DNA of 64,000 bases from JACPNO01 sp963825405 (GTDB lineage: Bacteria; Acidobacteriota; Terriglobia; Bryobacterales; Bryobacteraceae). Position numbers and translations under genes: made by a program. The notes under the pieces were generated by a model, which saw only the letters and a list, made by a program, of their open reading frames with translations, made no database searches and was not told where the DNA came from. Location: positions 124,001 through 188,000 of the forward strand of contig CAWGTB010000006.1 of assembly GCA_963825405.1 (NCBI GenBank). Direction: 5' to 3'. This document shows, piece by piece, positions 29,157 through 39,420 of the stretch (position 1 is the stretch's first letter; each line of letters begins with the position of its first letter).

Positions 29157-29240
29157 ACCGTACTTTCGACTCTAGCAAATCACTTCCATACTGAATATTC
29201 CTGATCCGGCCCGTCTGTTCATCATTATTTATTCATAGGT

Positions 29241-29257
29241 GCGGGTTTCAAACCCGC
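29241..29257. repeat. palindromic element in a divergent promoter region
   Basis: GCGGGTT-TCA-AACCCGC, a perfect 7-bp stem with a 3-base loop, followed by a C-rich run. It lies between the sigma-factor start (29156) and the TonB-receptor start (29314). It resembles the short GC-rich palindromes dispersed in many genomes, but I saw no second copy in this window. It could also be an operator. Confidence 0.45.
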
Positions 29258-29313
29258 CCCCACGTGCAAATAGTAGGAAAAAACTCTGAACAGGGAGCGC
29301 ATTCCGGGGATTT

Positions 29314-32032
29314 GTGGATATGGAGGTGCGCGCGACCAGTCTCAAAATCGGATTGTTCTTCCTTTGCATGAGCCTGCTGGCGCAGCAACCGTCCGGTGAA
29401 ATCAACCTCGAGGTCAAGGACGAAACTGGCGCATCCATGGAGGCCTCCGGAAGGCTGAAGAATCTGGCCGGAGGCGTGGATCAGAGCTTTGAGACCAATG
29501 CTCGCGGCAAGTTCGCATTTCAGCATTTGTCCTACGGCCGCTACCGGCTGGAAGTTTCCCGCAGCGGTTTCGCCACCCAGTCGGTTTTGATCGAAGTGCA
29601 GTCCGGCACGCCGGTTACGCGTGTCGTCATCCTGCCGCTCGCCCCGCAGGCGTCGCGAATCGATGTCGTCGCCGCTACACCGTTGGCTGGAACCGATCTC
29701 GTGCTCGACGAGATACCCTCGCCGGTGCAAACCGCCACCGCCCACGATATCGAGCAGAGCGGATCGCTCGATCTCGCTGATTTCCTCAACCGGCGCCTCA
29801 ATGGCGTCCATATCAATGAGAACCAGGAGAACCCGTTCCAGCCAGACGTCAACTATCGCGGCTACACTGCCTCGCCGCTGCTTGGCACGCCGGAGGGAAT
29901 TTCCGTGTACATGGACGGCGTGCGCCAGAACCAGCCGTTTGGCGATATCGTGGCCTGGGACCTGATACCGAAGATAGCGATTTCCGAAGTCGCGCTCATG
30001 CCGGGATCGGATCCGCTGTTCGGGCTCAACACGCTGGGAGGCGCGGTCTCGATCCAGACCAAAGACGGCCGCAGCCAGCCGGGGGTGACGCTGCAAGCGA
30101 GTGGCGGCAGCTTCGGGCGGCGCGCTGGTGAATTCGAGTATGGCGGCTCCAATGCCAAAGGCTTGCATTGGTACATCGCCGGAAATCTGTTCCGCGAAGA
30201 TGGCTGGCGGCAATCCTCGCCTTCCGAAGTCCGGCAGGTTTTCGGCAAGCTGGGCTGGACCCGCGCCAAAACCTCGGTCGCGCTCAGCTTGGGTTATGCC
30301 GACAACTGGCTCACTGGCAACGGACTGCAGGACACGCGTCTGCTCCCGCGTCAATTATTCGAGCGTCTACACCATTCCCGACATCACCTGGAATCGCTCA
30401 CCGTCGCTCAACCTGAGCCTGCGCCACATTGTCACCAGCAACCTGACCCTCTCCGGGAATGTCTACTACCGCTACATCCGCGCCGATACCACCAACGGGG
30501 ACATCAACGAACAATCGTTCGACCAATCCATTTACGATCTCAGCACCGGCGATATCGCAGCCCTTACCGCCGCCGGCTACAAAGGATTCCCGACGACCGG
30601 CAATGCCGCAACGCAACCGTTCCCATTCTGGCGCTGCATCGCGCAAGGGCTGCAAAACGCCGAGCCGGTTACCAATTGCACCGGCATCGTCACCAACACG
30701 TTTAATAAGCAGAACAACTATGGGCTTTCCGGACAGGCGTCCTGGCTGATCCCGGATAACCATGTCACGCTGGGCGGTGCCTGGGACCGCAGCGGCCTGA
30801 CGTTCCAGCAGGCATCGCAATTCGGCTACTTGAATCCCGACCGGCTCACGGTCACGCCCATCAACTCTTTCGCCGACGGCAGTACTACGCAAGACGGCGT
30901 TCCGGTGGACACCCGTGTCAATCTTCACGGACGCATCAACACTTTCAGCCTCTACGCCGGCGATACGCTCACGCTCGGCAAGTCGCTGGTGTTCACGTTC
31001 TCGGGCCGCTATAACCGCACGGGAATCCAAAATATCGATCGCCTCCCGTTGGACGAAACCAGCGCGCGCGGGTCGCTCAACGGTCAATATGTATTCGACC
31101 GTCTGAATCCAGCCGCCGGCCTCACCTACCGCCCGTCGCGCTTTGCCAGCCTCTACTTCAGCTACACCGAAGCCAGTCGCGCCCCGACGGCAATCGAGCT
31201 CGGCTGTGCCGATCCCAATGAGCCGTGCAATTTGCCCAATGCCCTGGTAAGCGATCCGCCGCTCAAACAAGTGGTGACGCGAACGTTTGAAGCAGGCGTG
31301 CGCAGCCCGCAGGAAAGCAAATTGCGCTGGAGCGCCGGCTGGTTCCGTGCTGAAAACTACAACGATCTGCTCTTCGTGGCATCGCAGCAGACCGGCTTTG
31401 GCTACTTCACTAACTTTGGCCAGACGCGCCGGCAAGGGGCAGAGGTGAGTGTCAGCGGCGGCATCCGGCACTTCACGCTGGGCGGCGACTATACGTTTCT
31501 CAATGCCACCTACCAAAGCCCGCAGACGGTGGACGGTGGACGCAACAGTACCAACGACGGCGGACCGGGGCTTGATGGCAACATCATCGTCCAACCCGGA
31601 GATCGCATTCCGCAGATTCCGCGCAATTTACTGAAGACCTACGTCGACTACCAGCCCACTGCAAAGATCTCCGTGGATCTCGATTTCATTGCTGTAGGAA
31701 GGTCGTTCGCGCGTGGCAACGAGAACAACCTCGACCAACCCGATAGAGTGTTCTACCTTGGCCCAGGATTCTCGCCTGGTTACGGTGTCGTGAATCTGGG
31801 TGCGCACTATCAGGTGCAGAAGCGCGTACAGCTCTTCGTCAAAATCAACAATCTGTTGAATCATCGCTACTATACGGCCGCCCAGCTCGGTCCGACGCCC
31901 TACGACAATTCCCGCAATTTCATCGCCCAACCCTTTCCCGCCGCAGGTGATGACTTCCCCATACGCACCACCACGTTCTTCGCGCCCGGCGCCCCTATTG
32001 GTGTGTGGGGCGGATTACGCTTCCGCTTCTGA
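29314..32032 (+). CDS. TonB-dependent receptor with N-terminal regulatory-like domain (one frameshift)
   Basis: About 905 residues, outer-membrane beta-barrel. Signal SLKIGLFFLCMSLLAQQ, then a carboxypeptidase-regulatory-like module (INLEVKDETGASMEASGRLK, LSYGRYRLEVSRSGFATQSV) and a plug domain (LADFLNRRLNGVHINENQEN, ISVYMDGVRQNQPFGDIVAW, LNTLGGAVSIQTKDGRS). The barrel ends with the C-terminal GVWGGLRFRF aromatic signature. One frame break near 30350 (LLPRQ to YSSVYTIPDITWN). The GTG start follows a GGGGA site. Divergent from the ECF sigma/anti-sigma pair. Substrate (metal, vitamin or glycan) unknown. Confidence 0.86.
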
Positions 32033-32141
32033 CTGCAATCCGTTTGCAACTAGAGACCATTCTAAACCCGGCCCCTGCGTGCCCCATTCGCTGCATAGCC
32101 GCGTCGTTCAAGTCCATTTGCAACTGACTTGCATATTTCGA

Positions 32142-32170
32142 TTGACATTGATTTGCATCTTTCCTAATAT
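32142..32170 (+). promoter_or_regulatory. near-consensus sigma-70 promoter for the siderophore receptor
   Basis: TTGACA at 32142-32147, a 17-base spacer and TAATAT at 32165-32170. It lies in an otherwise GC-rich segment, 170 bases before ATG 32342. Around it, TTGCA/TTTGCAT motifs recur (CATTTGCA, CTTGCATAT and ATTTGCATC within about 45 bases), a possible operator. The rest of the 309-base gap holds no gene; a leader of about 165 bases follows the predicted start. Confidence 0.6.
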
Positions 32171-32341
32171 GGACCAAACAGGTCGTAGATGTCTTTCATG
32201 AAGCATTAAAAGCAAACGGGCCTCCACGGAAACCTTTTGGCGAAGCACCGTGAAGACCCGCGCATCGACAACCGGTGAAGGTCGGCGACCCCCTCATTAT
32301 AAGGCCGCCGATCCTCGTCCGAACCCAGGGAGAGCAACGGC

Positions 32342-34790
32342 ATGAGGATGAAGAGCAAGACGCCGCGCAAGCAGCAGAAAAACAAGAACAGTTGGCCGGT
32401 TGCGTATCGCTGGGCGGCGATGGGAACGCTGGTTGCGTATTCCGCGGTGGGCAGTAAGACCTTCAACGTGGCTCGCGCGCAAGACGTCACGCGTACCAGT
32501 CCCGCCAATGGTTCCGTTTCGCTGCCGGCGCGGCGCTTCGATATTCCGGCGGGATCGCTGGGTGAGGCTCTAGGGGCGTTCGAGCGAGTGACCGGATTCA
32601 GCGTGAACGTGTCGCAGGAAGGCATTCGCACTCTCGCCTCGCCCGGTGTCGCGGGCACTTACACTGCCGAACAGGCGCTGCAAAAACTGCTCGCCGATAC
32701 GGGCTTGACCTATCGCTTCACCTCAGCGACGGCTGTGTCGCTGGACCTCAAGAGCGTGGCAACTACTGTTGAAGTCACAACCAGCGTGGATGCGCTGGCC
32801 GCAGCCTCTCCCAAATTTGCCCAACCGATTCTGGATACGCCCCAGACCATTAGCGCCGTTCCGCAGGAAGTGATGCAGCAGCAGGGCGTGACCACGCTGC
32901 GCGATGCGCTGCGCAATGTCGCCGGCATCAGCCTGGCGGCGGGCGAAGGCGGCGCGCAGGGCGACAACCTGACCATCCGCGGATTCACCGCCCGCAACGA
33001 TCTGTTCATCGACGGCATGCGCGATTTCGGCAGCTACTATCGCGATCCGTTCAATACGCAGGAAGTGGAAGTGCTGCAAGGGCCGTCGTCGGTGACGTTC
33101 GGCCGCGGTTCGACCGGCGGCGTGGTGAATCAGGCCACCAAGACGCCAGGCCTGACACGATTCATCTCCGGCGATCTGGATTTCGGCACCGATCTCACGC
33201 GGCGCGTGGCGCTCGATATCGATCAGCCGCTGCCATCGCTCGCCAAAGGCGCGGCATTCCGTTTGAACCTGATGGGCGACATGAACAATGTCGCCGGCCG
33301 CGACGTCGCTGAGAACCGCCGCTTCGGCATCGCGCCTCGCTGGCTTTTGGCCTCGGCACGCCGACGCGCTGGACGTTCAGCTACTTCCACCAGAATGCCG
33401 ACGACAATCCGGATTACGGCATTCCGTGGCTGTTCAACGGCCCGGCGCCGGTGGCCCGCAACAATTATTACGGCTTCCAGAACGGCAATTATCTGCGCAC
33501 GTATGACGACATCGGCACGGTCAAAGTCGAGCACGATGTGAACAGCCACATCACGCTGCGCAATCAGGTCCGCTACGCCAACTACGTGCGCGATGTGCTG
33601 ATTACCGAGGCGCAGATTCCCGCCGGCGTGACTCTGAGCACCCCGCTCGAGTTCGATCAACATCACGCGCAATCAGATCGGCGTCAACAGCACGGAAACC
33701 TATCTCGACGACCAATTGGATTTGACCGCGCATTTCTCAACGGGCTTCATTCGCCACGATCTGGTCACCGGCATCGAAGCGGGGCGCGAGACCTCCGACC
33801 CGACACGGCCCACCTGGACCAACGTTCCCACCACCAGCCTGCTCAATCCGAATCCGGATCAGGCGTTCTCCGGCACCGCGACGATCACTTCCATCGTGAA
33901 CACGACATCGATTACCGCCGCCGCTTACGTGCTCGACACCATGCAAATCGGCAAGCATTGGGATTTCACCGGCGGCCTCCGCTGGGACCGTTTCGACACG
34001 GACTACTCGCAATCCGTCGCCCCGGCAGCAGCTTTCAACCGCGTCGACGAAATGCCGAGCTGGCGCGCCGCTGCAGTCTACAAGCCGGTTTCCATCGGCA
34101 GCATCTACTTCGCCGCCGGCACTTCGTTCAATCCGTCCGCCGAATCGCTTGCGCTGAGCGCCAGCACCGCCAACCTGCCGCCGGAGAAGAACCGGACCTA
34201 CGAAGTCGGCACCAAGTGGGATTTTCCGCACAACCGCTTGTCGCTGCGCGCGGCCGTTTTTCAGACCACCAAGCTCAATGCGCGCGAGCCGGATCCGAAC
34301 AATCCGCTGCTGAACGTTCTGGCCGGCACGCAGCGCGTGAACGGCGCGCAGATCGAGGCGCGAACCCATCTGACCAGCCGCTGGGACCTGATCGGCAAGC
34401 TACGCGAATCTGGACGGCAAACTGGTCAGCTCCAACTTCTACCCGGCGGCGATCGGCGCGCAACTCGCCAACGTCCCGCGCAATACGTTCAATTTCTGGA
34501 GCATGCAGCGCCTGCCCTGGCGCTGGGAAACGGGCCTCGGCGGGAACTTCGTCTCCAGCCGCACCGCCAGCTCGACGGCGCCGTTCGATCCGGTCACCGG
34601 GCTGGTCAAGCAAGTCCCCGGCTATTGGGTCTTCAACGCCATGGCCAAACATCGGCTCACCGAGCATGTCGATCTGCAGGTCAATGTCAACAACATCGCC
34701 AACCGCTACTACTACGACGAGCTGCATCCGGCGCACATCGTGCTTGGCCCGGGACGATCCGCGCTGATCGGCTTGAAGTTCAAATTCTGA
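32342..34790 (+). CDS. TonB-dependent siderophore receptor with STN domain (several frameshifts)
   Basis: About 810 residues, CirA/Fiu/FpvA-like. AGGGAG precedes ATG 32342. Leader, then STN (secretin/TonB N-terminal) domain (RRFDIPAGSLGEALGAFERV, YTAEQALQKLLADTGLTYRF), then plug (LDTPQTISAVPQEVMQQQGV, IRGFTARNDLFIDGMRDFGS, EVLQGPSSVTFGRGSTGGVV), then a barrel whose pieces lie in three frames (breaks near 33350, 33440, 33655 and 34430) to ALIGLKFKF. An STN domain normally signals to a FecR-like anti-sigma factor, but none adjoins it. Next to a PiuC-type gene, as in other iron loci. Role: ferric-siderophore uptake. Confidence 0.83.
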
Positions 34791-34791
34791 C

Positions 34792-35476
34792 ATGCTGCTG
34801 CCAATCCCCGATGTTTTGACCGCCGATCAGGTCCTGCGCGCCCGCCAGCTTCTGGACCAAGCCGACTGGGTGGACGGCCGCGTCACCGCCGGCCATCAAT
34901 CGGCCCAGGCCAAAGACAATATGCAGCTGCCGGAAGGGTCGACCCGCCGCGCGCGAGATCGGCGCGCATGATTCTGGCGGCGCTCGAGCAAAACGCGCTG
35001 TTCATCTCCGGCGGCGCTGCCGGCGCGCGTGTTTCCGCCGCTGTTCAATCGCTACCAGGGCGGCCAGTCCTTCGGCACGCACGTCGACAACGCCATCCGC
35101 CAGGTGACCGGCACGCCGCATCGCATCCGCACCGATCTTTCCGCGACGCTGTTTCTTGCACGCACCCGAGGAATACGACGGCGGCGAGCTGGTCGTCGAA
35201 GATACGTACGGAACGCACAACGTGAAGCTGCCCGCCGGCCACCTGATTCTCTATCCGGCGACCAGCCTGCATCATGTGCGGCCGGTGACGCGCGGCGCAC
35301 GCATCGCATCGTTCTTCTGGATCCAAAGCATGGTGCGCGATGATGGCGAGCGCACGCTGCTGTTCGATCTGGATGTCGCGATTCAGCGGCTCTCTGGCGA
35401 CGGTCCCGCGCATCCCGCCGCGGTGCAGTTGACCGGCGTTTATCACAACCTGCTGCGGCGCTGGGCCGACGTCTAG
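34792..35476 (+). CDS. Fe(II)/2-oxoglutarate-dependent dioxygenase, PiuC type (frameshifted)
   Basis: About 226 residues, PKHD-type hydroxylase. N-terminus MLLPIPDVLTADQVLRARQL, QADWVDGRVTAGHQSAQAKD. Then QSFGTHVDNAIRQVTG gives the H-x-D iron ligands, TLFLHAPEEYDGGELVVED is the core strand, and ILYPATSLHHVRPVTRGARI supplies the distal His and the 2-oxoglutarate-binding Arg. Breaks near 34930-35020 and 35160. It starts two bases after the siderophore-receptor stop. PiuC proteins are tied to TonB siderophore receptors and iron limitation; exact substrate unknown. Confidence 0.83.
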
Positions 35477-35523
35477 ACCCATCGGCCCTAAAGCGTCTCC
35501 GTCAACTTGCCGAAGTACTAGGC

Positions 35524-36939
35524 ATGTTCGATCGATGCGATAGTGAACTCTCCTCTCTGGTATCCCATAAAGGGCTGCGCGCGTTGCTCCTCGGAGCGAT
35601 GTTTGTGGTTCGGCTGACGGCTGCAGCTGACCAGGCACCGGTATTTCTCGGCGCGGCCGCCAATTTCAGCGTGCTCGGCGGTTCGACGGTTACCAGCACC
35701 GGAGCCACCCAGGTCACCGGCGACCTTGGTGTGAGCCCCGGCACCGCGGTGACCGGATTTCCGCCCGGAACCGTGCATGGGACGATACACGCAGGCGATC
35801 CGGCCGCGGCTCAGGCCATCGCGGATCTAACCGTGGCGTTTGACGATGCGGCTGGACGGCCCTCGGGTCCGGTCAGCGTGGCCGGCAATATTGGCGGTCG
35901 AACTTTGACGCCGGGAGTTTACACGTCGACCTCGTCGCTCGAGATATCGTCGGGGGATCTGACACTCGACGCGCAAGGCAATGCAAGTGCCGTCTTCATC
36001 TTCCAGATGGCATCCACCCTCACCACTACGGCGGGACGGCAGGTGATTCTGGCCGGCGGCGCACAGGCATCCAACATCTTTTGGCAGGTCGGCAGTTCGG
36101 CGACCCTGGGAACCAATTCCGTTTTCAAGGGAACGATCATGGCGGATCAGGCCGTCACCCTTAATACCGGGGCAACTCTGGATGGCAGAGCCTTGGCCCG
36201 CATTGCCGCGGTTACGTTGCAGGCAAATGTGATTACCAGGCCCGCTGGCGGCATCGTAATCGGTGCCACTCTCGCCGGCTCGATGGCGCAGATCGCGTCC
36301 GGCGGCGGTTGGGATACGACGATTACCCTGGCCAACGCCGGAACGACGGCGGCTCAGGTGCAACTGAACTTTTTCGACAACGACGGCAACCCGTTATCCC
36401 TGCCGCTCACGTTCGTGCAAACCAGCACCGACACCGCGCCCGCGTCCAGCATCAATCAGTCGATTGCCGCCGGCGCCACTCTGGTGGTCGTAACCCAAGG
36501 GCACAACAGCCTCACCCAAGTAGGCTCGGCGCAGTTGACTACCGATGGCAACGTCGGCGGGTTCGCCATCTTTCACTCCAAATTCACGGACCAGGAATGC
36601 GTTGTCGCGCTTGAAACGCGCAACGCCAGCGCTTACGTACTTGCGTTCGATAACACCAGCGGCGCCGAGACGGGCCTCGCTATAGCTAACGTCTCGAATC
36701 AGGCTGCGGCCGTACCGGTGATTCTGCGCAACGATGCCGGAGTGATTCTGGGAACGTCGACGATCAATCTGGCCGGGCTTGGCCATACGTCATTCATGCT
36801 GGCAGACAATTACCCCATCGTGGCGGATAAGCGCGGCTCGGTCGAGTTTCGCACGCCGGCCGGCACCCAGATCAGCGCAGTAGGCATACGCGCCACTACG
36901 GCGGGCGCACTCACCACCATTCCGGTGCTGGTCAAGTAG
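35524..36939 (+). CDS. ice-binding-like protein (DUF3494) with C-terminal beta region
   Basis: 471 residues, secreted (leader LRALLLGAMFVVRLTAAAD). Residues about 38-235 are the DUF3494 ice-binding domain: FLGAAANFSVLGGSTVTSTG, QVTGDLGVSPGTAVTGFPPG, SLEISSGDLTLDAQGNASAV and FKGTIMADQAVTLNTGATLD. It is Thr/Ala/Gly-rich, as in beta-solenoid antifreeze proteins. The remaining 235 residues repeat beta-rich stretches (SGGGWDTTITLANAGTTAAQ, GHTSFMLADNYPI) of a type common in acidobacterial surface proteins. The frame is intact. It may protect from freezing or serve as an adhesin; function inferred from the domain only. Confidence 0.83.
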   Translation: MFDRCDSELSSLVSHKGLRALLLGAMFVVRLTAAADQAPVFLGAAANFSVLGGSTVTSTGATQVTGDLGVSPGTAVTGFPPGTVHGTIHAGDPAAAQAIADLTVAFDDAAGRPSGPVSVAGNIGGRTLTPGVYTSTSSLEISSGDLTLDAQGNASAVFIFQMASTLTTTAGRQVILAGGAQASNIFWQVGSSATLGTNSVFKGTIMADQAVTLNTGATLDGRALARIAAVTLQANVITRPAGGIVIGATLAGSMAQIASGGGWDTTITLANAGTTAAQVQLNFFDNDGNPLSLPLTFVQTSTDTAPASSINQSIAAGATLVVVTQGHNSLTQVGSAQLTTDGNVGGFAIFHSKFTDQECVVALETRNASAYVLAFDNTSGAETGLAIANVSNQAAAVPVILRNDAGVILGTSTINLAGLGHTSFMLADNYPIVADKRGSVEFRTPAGTQISAVGIRATTAGALTTIPVLVK

Positions 36940-36948
36940 GCGCAGCCG

Positions 36949-37710
36949 TCAGTGCTGGCCAGCGGCACGAGAGGCGTCGGCCGGCCGTTGGATCAACCCG
37001 GCTCGAAAAGCGGCGTTGATGAGGCGCGCGATGTTACTGACATCGAGTTTCTTCATCATCTTCTTGCGATGGCTGCGCACGGTTTCGATGCCCACGTTCA
37101 GCAGAGCCGCAATTTCCTTGCCGGTTTTGCCTTGCACCAGCAGATTCAAAATCTCCAATTCGCGGCACGACAACGCTGCCGCGCCGCGGCCCTGCTCTTC
37201 GAGAGCTTGACGCCGGATACTTCTGACCAGCACTTCGGACACATTGGGATCAATGTAAGACCGGCTCCCGGCCGCCGCCCGCAGCGCGTCCATAAGCTGG
37301 CGGGAGGAAGACTTTTCCAATACGAATCCCAGAGCGCCGGAACGAATCGCGCGGAATACGGAGTCCTCGTCATCATGCGCCGATAGCAGCACGATGCGGG
37401 CCGTGGGAAACTCCCGAAGCAGCAAACGTGTGGCCTGAATACCGTCCAAATCCTGTAGACGGCTGCCCATGACGATCACGTCGGCCCGCCGCTGGCGAAA
37501 AACATGCACCGCTTCCACGGCAGTGGCGCATTCGCCGATCACTTCGAAATCACCAGCCTGCCGGATTAGCTCTTCCATGCCTTCCCGCATGATTCGGAAT
37601 TCATCCACCAGCAGAAGAGTGGGCTGCCGCCCAGAGGAGGCCTTTTGCTCGAGGTCGATCGGCAGGGAAGTCATCCAGGGTTGTGGTTCAACGGAATGGT
37701 GGGGGGTCAC
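36949..37710 (-). CDS. NarL/FixJ-type response regulator with atypical receiver (no phospho-Asp)
   Basis: About 253 residues. Receiver: TLLLVDEFRIMREGMEELIR holds the acidic pair; RADVIVMGSRLQDLDGIQAT has Gly82 where the phosphorylated Asp should be; IVLLSAHDDED keeps Ser and LGFVLEKSSS keeps Lys. C-terminal LuxR HTH: LSCRELEILNLLVQGKTGKE, IAALLNVGIETVRSHRKKMM. A DNA-binding regulator probably not controlled by conventional phosphorylation. The start is GTG 37710 or ATG 37674. Convergent with the ice-binding gene, no kinase adjacent. Gene target unknown. Confidence 0.85.
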   Translation of the reverse strand: MTPHHSVEPQPWMTSLPIDLEQKASSGRQPTLLLVDEFRIMREGMEELIRQAGDFEVIGECATAVEAVHVFRQRRADVIVMGSRLQDLDGIQATRLLLREFPTARIVLLSAHDDEDSVFRAIRSGALGFVLEKSSSRQLMDALRAAAGSRSYIDPNVSEVLVRSIRRQALEEQGRGAAALSCRELEILNLLVQGKTGKEIAALLNVGIETVRSHRKKMMKKLDVSNIARLINAAFRAGLIQRPADASRAAGQH

Positions 37711-37931
37711 GGATTAAGGGTTTTGGCCGGCTTCAGGCAGCCATTAAAAAAATATTCCTGGGCGTATCCGCTGCGGACCTCTAAGTGATACACTTCTGGG
37801 CGGTCTCCGCCGCCGTTTGCCAGTGCCTACAACCCTTCCCGGGAACTGCCGAGCGCTGGCCAACCGGCGGAGGCCGCAGAAATCTCGCCCTACTATATAA
37901 AAGCGGGATCCATGCCTGGAAAGTGACATAG

Positions 37932-38936
37932 TTACTTTTTTGGGCCGCGGGGCCGCTTTCGGGCGCTGCCTGCCAGTTCAACATCCAACGCATCCAGCAC
38001 CTTACCGATAGGATTGAATACGCTGCCGCGCTCGGCGCCGGCAAAGTGCAGTCCTACGGCCCTCAGTGTCCCCTTCTCTAGGACCAGGGCACCCGAATCG
38101 CCCGGCCCGGCATAGCGCGTGCAGAGAACCTGGTTCCGGAAGCCGACCTCGCCGATTCCTTCGTAATACATCCAGAAACTCAAGTGCACGTCGCGGATGA
38201 TCCCGGTTGTACAGCCAGTGGCGCGCCCCGCCTTCACTACCGGCATACCCCGCCGCGCCTTGATGATTCCCCTTGGAGCACCCAGACCCTTGATCTCCAA
38301 GGTTACGTCGCCCTGGCGGGTCGCATCGATGCTGGCTACGGCGCAGTCCACGTCGTTAACGAACCGGCCGCCCGCGCGGAACTTGCGGAATTTGACCAGG
38401 CGTCCCACCCTATCCCGTGGCGCCGCGCCGCCATCAAATTGGCCGGGATAGATCACCGTGTCACCGATCGTGGCCTTTCCGCTCCGGGCGAGCACGTGGC
38501 TGTTGCTCAACAACAGCAGGCGGCCCGCGCGGTCCCTCACCAGGGCGCCCAAGGTTCCGGCGGGCGCCTTTACATGGCCGATGCTATAGCCGGGCTGAAT
38601 GGGATGCCGTGTCACATTGGCATGCGCGCGCAGGCGGCCCAGTGCCACCACGTCGGTTAGAATCACGCGCCGCCCGCTGATCGACCGCGGCACTACCGGC
38701 GGAATCACTTCGCGCTCCGGCAACTCCTCCAGGGATAGTTTCTTTTGAACATAAAACGTTAGCGCGAGTTGGCCCGTGGGCTGGTTCCCGCTGATCTTTT
38801 CGGCGACGCCCACTCCGACCACACTCCTCAATCGCAGCAGGTCTCGTATCTGCCGGGCATCACCGGCGACGCCGGAGCGAGCCGCCGTCAATGCGGAAAG
38901 CGCGCGAACTACGTACTTTTCCAGTACCATCTTCAT
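37932..38936 (-). CDS. trypsin-fold serine protease-like protein
   Basis: 334-residue protein with a plausible chymotrypsin-like triad: H147 in LLLLSNSHVLARSG, D197 in GRFVNDVDCAVASID and S281 in YAGPGDSGALVLE. The order and the TGxT/GDSG-like pattern match S1-type peptidases of the NAL1/trypsin-like group. No signal peptide is visible, so the location is uncertain. The N-terminal 90 residues are unassigned. The 211-base gap before the response regulator (37711-37931) contains no recognisable gene. Its neighbour on the other side is a RiPP-type enzyme, but a maturation role is only a speculation. Confidence 0.72.
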   Translation of the reverse strand: MKMVLEKYVVRALSALTAARSGVAGDARQIRDLLRLRSVVGVGVAEKISGNQPTGQLALTFYVQKKLSLEELPEREVIPPVVPRSISGRRVILTDVVALGRLRAHANVTRHPIQPGYSIGHVKAPAGTLGALVRDRAGRLLLLSNSHVLARSGKATIGDTVIYPGQFDGGAAPRDRVGRLVKFRKFRAGGRFVNDVDCAVASIDATRQGDVTLEIKGLGAPRGIIKARRGMPVVKAGRATGCTTGIIRDVHLSFWMYYEGIGEVGFRNQVLCTRYAGPGDSGALVLEKGTLRAVGLHFAGAERGSVFNPIGKVLDALDVELAGSARKRPRGPKK

Positions 38937-39052
38937 TTGCCTGCAGAGTATCTCACCTGTATGGGTGGGCTATTAGATCCAAATGGGGGTAGTACCAAGA
39001 ATGCGAAAAAACGCGCCGCTTTGCGCGATCAATTCCGGGCGCCGGCTAAGCG

Positions 39053-39355
39053 CTATTCAGGCGGTATCGGCCCGGCCACTTTGTAGATATACAAGTTATG
39101 CAGGGTCGTGTCGGCGAACATGCTGATTTGCGCGTCGGCGCCTTGCACGTTCTGAGGGTTCGGGAGCATCACGGTGAGTACGGCCCCTTGTACCGGGTCA
39201 GGCTGTGCAGTCGGAAGAGCCGCAAACTGTATTCCGCCCGCAATGTGAATGGTCCAGGTCGCTTGGCAGGCGATCTCGGGACTAAAGGAACCCTTGCTGA
39301 GCAAGGACCGAATCGCTGTTCGCTTTTTAGAAACTTTGCCAACTTTTTTCTTCAT
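39053..39355 (-). CDS. hypothetical protein, 100 aa
   Basis: Basic N-terminus (MKKKVGKVSKKRTAIRSLLS) followed by a beta-rich region (CQATWTIHIAGGIQFAALPT, then DPVQGAVLTVMLPNPQN) and a short C-terminus. No domain recognised. It is divergent from the YcaO-domain gene (66 bases between starts) and has one Cys, few Ser/Thr after an AGG triplet, so only a weak candidate for its substrate peptide. The reverse frame is less protein-like. Confidence 0.5.
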   Translation of the reverse strand: MKKKVGKVSKKRTAIRSLLSKGSFSPEIACQATWTIHIAGGIQFAALPTAQPDPVQGAVLTVMLPNPQNVQGADAQISMFADTTLHNLYIYKVAGPIPPE

Positions 39356-39420
39356 GTGAACAATCTAGCCTACGCTCAAAATTCGAGCAATAGGATTACG
39401 ATGAATATCTCAAGAAAAAA

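Noticed and set aside
30330..30380. Programmed frameshift in the TonB receptor
   Set aside because: No slippery heptamer or following structure was seen; many other genes in the window have similar slips, so a sequence error or decay is more likely.
38961..39086. 41-aa plus-strand ORF between the trypsin-like gene and the 100-aa ORF
   Set aside because: It could be a precursor peptide for the YcaO enzyme, but it has no Cys, a basic composition and overlaps the 100-aa ORF; insufficient support.
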